A stretch of DNA of 64,000 nt from Leptospira abararensis. GTDB taxonomy: Bacteria > Spirochaetota > Leptospiria > Leptospirales > Leptospiraceae. Below, one piece after another: positions 16,694-23,020 of this stretch (positions are counted from its first letter, which is position 1; each line of letters begins with the position of its first letter). The stretch spans positions 31,711 through 95,710 of the forward strand of contig NZ_JAFFPR010000029.1 in NCBI RefSeq assembly GCF_016918735.1, read 5' to 3'. Under the pieces are notes generated by a model that made no database searches, was not told the DNA's origin, and was given only the letters and a program-made list of their open reading frames with translations. The translations under genes were made by a program, and so were the position numbers.

Positions 16694-19355
16694 GGGGGTT
16701 ATTCGATTCTCCCAACATGGAGCTACCAGTTTGGATGCAAGTTTGGCGGCGTTCACTGATTATTCCCAACTAACACTTTCTCATTCTGGAAATTCGACTC
16801 AAGTAGGTTTGAACGTAAATGGCGGAGGCGGTGACCGAAAAGGATTTAACCTGAGTCTTAACTACGACATCCAACAAGGAATGGCTTCAGGCGGGATTGG
16901 TTATACGATGTCCGATGAATCGAATCCATTTAACAAAATGGGAATTAACCTGAATTTTGACCGTTACGGAATGACGAGTACTGCTCAATATGACGGTGTT
17001 AACTTGGCTTCAATGGGTCCTGCTGGGTTCAGTATGCAGGAAATCGATTGGGCGATGTTAAATATTAACGAAGCTCAAGATAGACAAAAGTTTTTAAAAG
17101 ATAAAGCATACATAGACGATCTAAATAAAAAGCTAATATCGGAGTACAAACCGCCTATAGTTATTCCAGATAGTGAAGTTGAAAACTTTGCCGATAACGA
17201 AAGAGCTAAGGAACGTTTGATTGCTAGTAAAACAGAAACTCCAGAAAGTTTGAAAGGTCTTAATCCTAAGGAAATTGCAGCTAAATTAGAAGCACTACAA
17301 CAAAAACAAAATGCTGAGAATACAGCAGCTGGGGCAGCTGCTACTGGCTCGCTTGCTTTTATGTTGTTAGGTTACTTGGGGTTAGGTAGAAAAGAAAACG
17401 ATGGGGATGCGGCACTCGAAGTATTAGACATTCCAAACAACGAGATTCTAGCAGGCGGAGCTTCTGTTATTCCTTGGTATTCGTCAGGAGAATATACAGT
17501 TAATGGTGAATATAATCGTTCAGGTGGAAACTCAAAGACTAAAGAATTGGTTGATGGCATGCCTTCTGAGTTGCGTAAAGCCATCGAAAAGAAATACCAA
17601 GGTGATCTCGCAATTCGTACCCTATCTGAGGCAGTAAAAAAATACTCTTCGCAAAAAAATGCTCTAGAAACAGAACTGAATGGTATTACTGGTATTGCGG
17701 CGAAAGCAAAAGGAAAATTTATCGAAAATGCAGGGGCTTCGAAAAATATCCAAGACACGATTACTTCTCTTAATGCATACGTAGAAGGTTATGCAAGGTT
17801 GGTTGAAGCTGGTCAGTTAACGAAAGATGCTGCAAAAAAGCTAATTAAAGAAAAGACTGAAGCGACGTGGAAAGAAATTAACTCAGTAGATAAAAATGTC
17901 GCTACAAGTGTGTACATTAAAACTTTTAATGAAATGGAAAAATCCATTTTGCCAAATGGAATTGATCTCAAGAACTTAACGCCCGCAGAAAGAAAGGTTA
18001 TGGTCTTTGGTGAAAACCAACATCAGTTACTTTTTGATAAATTGCCAACAAAAGAGAGAAACGCGGCTGAGCAAAAATTGGCATTGGCAGGATTAAAACC
18101 GCCAACGATAGACGCATCCACGCCGGCTGACGTTGCAAATCAACTGAGAGTTTCTTACGAAAAGCTTGTTGTTAAAATGGCAATTGAAGAACGTAAAGTT
18201 GCTCCTTTGACAAAAGAGCTGAATGATGCGACAAAAAAACTTAACACTGAAAAATCGAAAATCCAAAAAGAAGTTTCAAGTTCTATGAATACAATTGTTG
18301 CAAGGGAACAAAGACTTTTTGAAGTAAAAATTTCGGTGGTTGATCCGGCATCAGGATAGAACAAAATCATTACAGTTGATACCAGAGATCCAAATCTTTC
18401 GCCTGAAACGCGGAAAGCTGCCGACAAAGCGTTGGCAGATAAAGAATGGAACCGTGTCCTAAAAGAAAGAAACAAAGCAGAAGCTGATTTCAAACTTAAT
18501 GAACAGTTTAAATTTGATACAGCATTGGCGGATGCAGCCGTACAGAATCGAATTACGGAGCTGACAACTATCACCCCAGGTGAAAAATTAACTCTAGAAG
18601 TTAGGTATCCAGATCCTGCGGATCGGCAAAAAGCTGCCGATGATTTCCTTGCAAACAAACTGAAGGAAAACAAAGCAGAAATTGATGCACTTGGTGCTAT
18701 GTGGCAGCATAAAAACCCAAGTTATTATGAACAAATGGCAACTGGGATTTTCAAGCAAACACCAGATTTGAAGTTTTTATTGTCACTTGAAACTGGAGAA
18801 ACTATAAAAACGGAAAATCTCTCCGAATCAGACGCGAACTATCTTAGAAGTAAATGGTGTGTTGCAGTTTCAACCTGGGGAATGCTAAAACGAAATTATG
18901 GAGATGCGATTCCAGACTTTACTAAATTTGTGAAGGATATGGTTGATCTCAAATTTATAAACCCATCTAATATGGAATTAGCAACCGCCAATGGTGGCAC
19001 GAAGGATATAGTCAATCATTATGCAAAACCTAATGGTGGAAATTTTGATCGAGTTAGTTTAGAAGATAAGGGTAGTCGATCGGCTAGATATGAAGCCTTA
19101 GCAAGCGATTTGATCAAAAATAGACCAGAGGCGATTACTTTAAGGGTAAAGGAAGTAGACGAGAAAGGTCATACAATATCCTTACAAAGGAATCTTGATG
19201 GCAAAACTTACACAGTTATTGATACATCTCAGTCAGAAATTAATGGTACACAGTTTGATCCAGAGAATTTTGAAAACTCTGAATTAGGTAATGCACAGTC
19301 GGAATCAAACCCATATAAGGAGTTTTTGCCAAAAGCATACGATTATGTTAAATAA
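16694..19355 (+). pseudogene. Truncated, nonsense-interrupted large Leptospira toxin-like protein
   Basis: The frame running from just after lpdA encodes ~550 residues up to a TAG at 18357-18359, then resumes in the same frame to 19355. The protein continues sensibly across the stop (VVDPASG, stop, NKIITVDTRDPN), so one gene carries a nonsense codon. There is no plausible 5' start or signal peptide, so the N-terminus is missing. The first part (QHGATSLDASLAAFTDYSQL, then glycine/asparagine-rich beta repeats) recalls the very long Leptospira paralogous proteins I remember as TIGR04388. Long coiled-coil-like segments follow. The last ~170 residues form a distinct domain with candidate catalytic Cys (codon 18858), His (19170) and Asp (19221) in a papain/C39-like order. 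Its stop overlaps the following lipoprotein by 11 bp. Confidence 0.75.
18432..19355 (+). CDS. C-terminal toxin-like domain fragment (candidate cysteine-protease fold)
   Basis: This is the open segment after the TAG, 307 residues from the first ATG, and could still be translated alone. Its N-terminal ~85 residues are lysine/alanine-rich helix. From residue ~90 a compact domain follows: SKWCVAVSTWGML (Cys143), KGHTISLQRN (His247) and YTVIDTS (Asp264). Cys, then His, then Asp with these spacings is compatible with a papain/C39-like peptidase or transglutaminase fold; this is my inference from motif order, not a recognised family. The tail NGTQFDPENFENSELGN is repeated in an orphan copy downstream. 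No ribosome-binding site is evident before the ATG, so expression is uncertain. Confidence 0.5.
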   Translation: MADKEWNRVLKERNKAEADFKLNEQFKFDTALADAAVQNRITELTTITPGEKLTLEVRYPDPADRQKAADDFLANKLKENKAEIDALGAMWQHKNPSYYEQMATGIFKQTPDLKFLLSLETGETIKTENLSESDANYLRSKWCVAVSTWGMLKRNYGDAIPDFTKFVKDMVDLKFINPSNMELATANGGTKDIVNHYAKPNGGNFDRVSLEDKGSRSARYEALASDLIKNRPEAITLRVKEVDEKGHTISLQRNLDGKTYTVIDTSQSEINGTQFDPENFENSELGNAQSESNPYKEFLPKAYDYVK

Positions 19356-20115
19356 AAGTAACTCAGTTGCCTTCAGTATATTACCTCTAGTCATTATAAT
19401 ACTGAGTTGTGATGTATGCACGTCATCTCCTAAATTAAGGTTACCTGAAGATGATGCATCTATTGCGACTCTATTAGCTTCTAAAGGATATAGAATCAAT
19501 GGTTATAAATGGAAGCCTGGTCGAAAGATTGAATCGATAGAGTTCAATAAAAAAACTCAATATACAACAGGAGATTTTGAGAGTCTTTGTTCTATTAAAA
19601 GTATTAAACATTTCCGTTTTGAAGACATCTTAATGCCAAAACTGACACAAAATGAAGTTGCATCATGTTCGAAAAATAGTGATTTGAAGTTGGACTTCGT
19701 AGATGTTGAATTAGAATTAGACTCATTATGTTTGTTGGCAGACAAAATACAAGATGGCTCCCCTGCGTTTTATTTTAGTAATACAAATGTAAATGATCAT
19801 ACTATTGACTGTATTTCGAAAATATCCAGATTAAAATCTATATACATATCAAGGAAATCAAAAATCAGTGAAGATTCCATTTGTAAATTAACTTTGAAAG
19901 TAACATCTGTTACTTTCTTCGGACTAAATAATGTTCCATTCTCTAAAAAAGCGTTAGATTGTATATTTTCTCTTCCAAAGTTAACGAGAGTGACGCTTCA
20001 AAATTGGTCCAAGGTGCCTGATATGGAAAGAATCGAATACGTACGACAATACGAAATTAGGCATGGAAGAAAGATTGAGAGCATTATCGCAGATCCTACA
20101 ACAGACACTTATTAA
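19345..20115 (+). CDS. Lipoprotein with cysteine-periodic, leucine-rich-repeat-like domain; candidate immunity protein 1
   Basis: A 256-residue protein with a lipoprotein signal ending in ILSC (Cys22). I chose the ATG at 19345 because it begins the signal peptide; it overlaps the toxin stop by 11 bp. Cysteines recur at residues 82, 108, 129, 156, 180 and 206 with 21-27-residue spacing, each heading a unit such as CIFSLPKLTRVTLQNW. This suggests a leucine-rich-repeat solenoid. It is clearly paralogous to the lipoprotein at 20399-21157, with the same six cysteines and a shared C-terminal pattern (VxLQxW, then EYVRQYEIRHGRKIES). Its position directly behind a toxin tip suggests an envelope-located immunity protein. 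Confidence 0.75.
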   Translation: MLNKSNSVAFSILPLVIIILSCDVCTSSPKLRLPEDDASIATLLASKGYRINGYKWKPGRKIESIEFNKKTQYTTGDFESLCSIKSIKHFRFEDILMPKLTQNEVASCSKNSDLKLDFVDVELELDSLCLLADKIQDGSPAFYFSNTNVNDHTIDCISKISRLKSIYISRKSKISEDSICKLTLKVTSVTFFGLNNVPFSKKALDCIFSLPKLTRVTLQNWSKVPDMERIEYVRQYEIRHGRKIESIIADPTTDTY

Positions 20116-20127
20116 TTAATTATTTAG

Positions 20128-20394
20128 CGTGGTGATTTTCTTGCAGAAAATCGACCAGAAGCCATTACTCTGCGAGTAAAAGATGATGGCACTGGAAAAG
20201 GCCATACGATATCTTTACAGAGGAATCCTGATGGAAAGACTTACACAGTGATTGATCCTGCATCGAATGCAAATGGAACGAAGTTTGATCCGGAGAATGT
20301 AGAGGGCTCATTGTTGGGAAATCCAGAAAATGAAAACAATCCTTATGCACAGAATCCCCCATATCAGTTTGACTATATTCAGAAGAGCAAATAA
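20128..20394 (+). pseudogene. Orphan toxin C-terminal tail (second cassette)
   Basis: An 88-codon open fragment with no start codon, preceded in frame by TAG. It matches the last ~85 residues of the upstream toxin-like domain: NRPEAITLRVK, GHTISLQRN, DGKTYTVID and NGTxFDPEN are shared, then the extreme C-termini diverge (NNPYAQNPPYQFDYIQKSK). It keeps the candidate His and Asp but lacks the Cys-containing half. Homology begins abruptly at the conserved RPEAITL segment. This is the structure of an orphan tip module, as found at rhs, cdiA and other polymorphic-toxin loci. A lipoprotein gene starts 4 bp after its stop. Confidence 0.75.
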
Positions 20395-20398
20395 AATT

Positions 20399-21157
20399 AT
20401 GATAAAGAGTTACCTAGCATTGTTAACACTCATCTGTATGGTGACATTTCATTGTGCATCAATCACATCCTCTCCTTCCTCCTTATCGGAGGAAGAAATA
20501 AAGAAGGAGCTACTAGCCAGAGGCTATAAGTTCTTTACGAATATAAACGATTATAATGTGAAGGACGGAGCTCCGGCAATAAAGTTAAATAAAAATGGTC
20601 GGTACATGCCTGGTGATTTTGGCAAAATTTGTAACATCAACAATCTAAGAGTAGTAATTTTCGAAAACACCCAGATATCGGAGTATCCTGAGAAAGATCT
20701 TATCGATTGTGAAAGTTCTTCCATTGAGAAATATTCATTCTGGAGGATGCCCGTAAACAACCTACAAATTTGCGAACTTTCCAAACGAAATAAGGCAAAC
20801 AAATTCACCCTCAGTTTTTTTAGCGTAGTAATAAACGATCAGGATATTAGCTGCTTTTCTGAAATACCGAACCTTGATAAATTTATCTCTGAGGAGAAGG
20901 CTATTTTTTCTGATCAAGCATTCTGCAAATTTACCTCCAATGCCAAAAAGCTCACCTTCCTTCGTTTAAATGATTCTCGGTTGACCCATAAAAGTTTAAA
21001 TTGTATGTTAAAACTTCCGGCTTTAACTGGAGTGATGCTCCAGCGTTGGGAAAATGTTTCCGAAACAGAAATGGACGAATGGGTGAAAGAATACGAGAAA
21101 AAATACAATCGAAAATTGGAAGCACAAATCATCGATCCTGTTGGATACGAAAGGTAA
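20399..21157 (+). CDS. Lipoprotein paralogue; candidate immunity protein 2
   Basis: A 252-residue lipoprotein with signal peptide MIKSYLALLTLICMVTFHC (Cys19 as lipid site). It is homologous along its whole length to the lipoprotein at 19345-20115: KGYKF/KGYRI-type N-terminal segment, GDFxxxC, six periodically spaced cysteines, and a C-terminal LPALTGVMLQRWENV followed by a charged helix ending in a DP motif. The first ATG of the frame (20330) lies inside the preceding toxin-tail fragment; the ATG at 20399 gives a clean signal peptide. It presumably matched the orphan tail next to it. The domain type is leucine-rich-repeat-like by periodicity; function as immunity protein is inferred. Confidence 0.75.
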   Translation: MIKSYLALLTLICMVTFHCASITSSPSSLSEEEIKKELLARGYKFFTNINDYNVKDGAPAIKLNKNGRYMPGDFGKICNINNLRVVIFENTQISEYPEKDLIDCESSSIEKYSFWRMPVNNLQICELSKRNKANKFTLSFFSVVINDQDISCFSEIPNLDKFISEEKAIFSDQAFCKFTSNAKKLTFLRLNDSRLTHKSLNCMLKLPALTGVMLQRWENVSETEMDEWVKEYEKKYNRKLEAQIIDPVGYER

Positions 21158-21270
21158 GTTCCTTTAGAGCCCCAGCGATGGTCAAAGTCAATTGAGAATC
21201 CAGCTGTACACGGAATCAAGCTTGTACGAAAATTGCTGAAGCCATGCAAATTACCACTTCCAATTATGTG

Positions 21271-21342
21271 ATGATTCGGATTAGTAGCGGCCATACCATT
21301 TCTTTTCATAGAAACTGCAGGAAAACAATAGATGAAAAATAA
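21271..21342 (+). pseudogene. Probable third, heavily decayed toxin-tail remnant
   Basis: A short open stretch ending MIRISSGHTISFHRNCRKT and TAA at 21340-21342. GHTISFHRN matches the GHTISLQRN core of the two toxin tails above, both in protein and largely in DNA (GGCCATAC followed by a similar run). Its stop overlaps the next lipoprotein ATG by exactly 11 bp, as in the first cassette. Most of the domain is gone. The upstream 21158-21270 shows one in-frame stop and no recognisable gene. Confidence 0.5.
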
Positions 21343-21412
21343 TATCAACTTAGTTTTTCTTTTATTGCTGATATTTCTAATTAATCAATGTAAGTATTCT
21401 GAAAAAGAATAG
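21332..21412 (+). pseudogene. Lipoprotein start remnant (third immunity candidate)
   Basis: A 26-codon frame encoding a textbook lipoprotein signal peptide, MKNNINLVFLLLLIFLINQC followed by KYSEKE and TAG. Only the leader survives; the frame then runs into a BrnT-like fragment. With the decayed toxin tail in front of it, this reads as the stump of a third tail/lipoprotein cassette. Confidence 0.5.
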
Positions 21413-21505
21413 CGATTTGCTGACTTTAATATTCGAAATAATAAAATTAGAATCATTTCTGTCAGAGATATGAGTCAAAAGGAGCGAAAGGTTTATGAAA
21501 GTTAG
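21413..21505 (+). pseudogene. BrnT-family toxin C-terminal fragment
   Basis: Thirty codons reading FNIRNNKIRIISVRDMSQKE then RKVYES and TAG. This matches the C-terminus of BrnT ribonuclease toxins, which typically ends with IRIISAR-x-A/M-x-K/R-ERxxYE. The N-terminal two thirds, including the catalytic residues, is absent. It overlaps the next frame by 11 bp, the normal brnT-brnA arrangement. Confidence 0.6.
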
Positions 21506-21644
21506 AAAAGAGAAACATCCTAAGTTCAAGTCTATTGACGATGAGATTGAATTTTGGGGTAAACATGATGCAACTGATTTCTTCGATTTCGAGAATCCTG
21601 AAAAAACATCTTTTCCTAACATTAACCTCAAGCGCCAGCGATAG
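21495..21644 (+). pseudogene. BrnA/CopG-type antitoxin, C-terminally truncated
   Basis: A 49-residue frame: SIDDEIEFWGKHDATDFFDF and KTSFPNINLK match the N-terminal half of BrnA/CopG antitoxins (EFWxxHDSTDYxDW, then FPNLKPS). The usual following ribbon-helix-helix strand (TISLRLP) and the rest are missing: the frame ends as it enters a palindromic GC-rich element. With the BrnT stump it forms a relic toxin-antitoxin pair. Not expected to be functional. Confidence 0.65.
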
Positions 21645-21702
21645 CAGCGGAAATCCTTTCGCTTAAGCGAAAGATTGGAGCGTATAGCGCGGTCGAGTAT
21701 AC
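21630..21702. repeat. Palindromic GC-rich intergenic element
   Basis: The segment holds an 18-bp perfect palindrome, CTTTCGCTTAAGCGAAAG at 21656-21673. Flanking it are GCG-rich sequences that partly pair with each other: AGCGATAGCAGCGG on the left, GGAGCGTATAGCGCGG on the right. It truncates the BrnA-like frame and separates the island from the leftward hydrolase gene. It resembles the structured intergenic repeats common in Leptospira genomes and may also terminate transcription. Copy number could not be tested here. Confidence 0.5.
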
Positions 21703-21715
21703 TAAAAAATTTCGA

Positions 21716-22579
21716 TCACCTAACTAATTCGAGGCGCCCTTCTTTGATTCCTAAACATCTCTGCATCCAGTCCCATGTTTCTTTTGGTCTTTCAAAAGGA
21801 AAAAAATGAGTGAACCCAGGGAAGATGGTGACATCAGACTTCGGATGCACTTTGGCGAGGAGATTTGCATACTTAGGACTACAGACTTCAAAGTTTTCTG
21901 GAATGGCAATGTGGTTTTCTGTTTTGATGCCGTAGAAGTTTTTGAAGACATGAAAATGAGCATGTCCAAAGATCCTTGCTTCGACTTTTGGATCACAACA
22001 AAGTTTGACTTCCTGTTCATGACCTGTATTTGTAAAACAAGAGTTTAGATAATCTTCGAAGATAGAAGGTTCGAAGTTGGCAAAGGCAGGAAATTTTCGA
22101 AACGACCGCCTAACAAGTTCTATAGATTTAAAATGAGTCCTTCTTTTTTTGGCACCTCTTGCAAGTGGATTCTCTAGAAATTTTGAAAGAAGGATGAGTT
22201 TCCAACCGAGGATCACAGGATCCATCGCCAGAACCTTTTCAAAACGAGAGGGCTCTTTAGCGGCAGCAAGGAGAGAAGAGGCTCCTCCGAGTGAGTGACC
22301 AATGATATTTGTTTTTTCAATGGATTCGTGGTCGAGGAGTGCTAAGATCTGGTCTCGAAAGACATTCCAATTATGAAATTTTAAACTAAACTCGGAACGA
22401 CCATGTCCCAAAAAATCAGGAGCAATCACTCTGTAGTGTTTTGATAACAATGGAAAATAATAATTGTAACAGCCGGCACTATAGCCATTGGCATGACAGA
22501 AAACGAGAACAGGACCCGGAGTTTCCGAATCTAAGTAGGCACATTCCCAGTTTCTGAACCGAAAGGATTTTTGTTTCAT
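21716..22579 (-). CDS. Alpha/beta hydrolase fold protein
   Basis: A 287-residue cytoplasmic hydrolase. The oxyanion segment LVFCHANGYSAGCY, strand IAPDFLGHGRSE, nucleophile elbow IIGHSLGGASS, acid region VCSPKYANLLAKVHPKSD and terminal GFTHFFPFE (catalytic His) appear in the canonical order. The ATG at 22579 gives the conventional N-terminus; a TTG at 22633 would add 18 residues and overlap the divergent gene, so it is less likely. The substrate is unknown; similar proteins include esterases, lactonases and haloalkane dehalogenase relatives. Confidence 0.85.
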   Translation of the reverse strand: MKQKSFRFRNWECAYLDSETPGPVLVFCHANGYSAGCYNYYFPLLSKHYRVIAPDFLGHGRSEFSLKFHNWNVFRDQILALLDHESIEKTNIIGHSLGGASSLLAAAKEPSRFEKVLAMDPVILGWKLILLSKFLENPLARGAKKRRTHFKSIELVRRSFRKFPAFANFEPSIFEDYLNSCFTNTGHEQEVKLCCDPKVEARIFGHAHFHVFKNFYGIKTENHIAIPENFEVCSPKYANLLAKVHPKSDVTIFPGFTHFFPFERPKETWDWMQRCLGIKEGRLELVR

Positions 22580-22627
22580 TTTTCTATTTGACCCTTCCCG
22601 ATTTAGATCGGATTTTGTCTCTATCCC

Positions 22628-23017
22628 ATGCAATTCCAGGTCATCCTCTTCTTCTGTATAGCCGTATTCTTCAATGCATTAGCTAATATTTTAATCAAAT
22701 CCTCTTCCTTACAAGATCAAACAAAAACTTTGTCAGGTGGCCTTTGGGATACATTCTTTACTGTGTTTAATCCTTATTTCATAGGTGGGCTTGCAAGTTT
22801 TGGATTGGCATTACTTGGATACCGGTATGTTTTGGGTAAAGGTTTAAAACTTTCTCTCGCCTATCCTGCGTTTACTTCTAGTGGGTTTATCATTGTGCTT
22901 ATTGCATCCTCTATTTTTTTTAAAGAAAGATTAAACTTAACTCAATGGTTAGGAATTGCATTTATATTAGTAGGTGTTTGGCTTACCGCCTTGCAAATGT
23001 TTGATGTTAAATCGTAA
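22628..23017 (+). CDS. Small EamA/SMR-like four-helix membrane protein
   Basis: A 129-residue integral membrane protein with four hydrophobic helices. The first carries NALANILIKSSS. The last two are joined by IFFKERLNLTQWLGIAFILVGVWL, the conserved end of EamA and SMR transporter half-domains. SMR-type proteins export small cations or lipids, or flip undecaprenyl-linked sugars. The following sulfatase-family gene starts 3 bp after its stop, so the two are probably one operon, perhaps modifying an envelope lipid or glycan (inference). Confidence 0.8.
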   Translation: MQFQVILFFCIAVFFNALANILIKSSSLQDQTKTLSGGLWDTFFTVFNPYFIGGLASFGLALLGYRYVLGKGLKLSLAYPAFTSSGFIIVLIASSIFFKERLNLTQWLGIAFILVGVWLTALQMFDVKS

Positions 23018-23020
23018 ATC

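Noticed and set aside
20914..21348. A 144-codon minus-strand frame over the third cassette and the end of lipoprotein 2
   Set aside because: It runs antisense through the C-terminus of a well-supported lipoprotein gene, and the plus strand explains the rest as cassette stumps. No family resemblance or ribosome-binding site.
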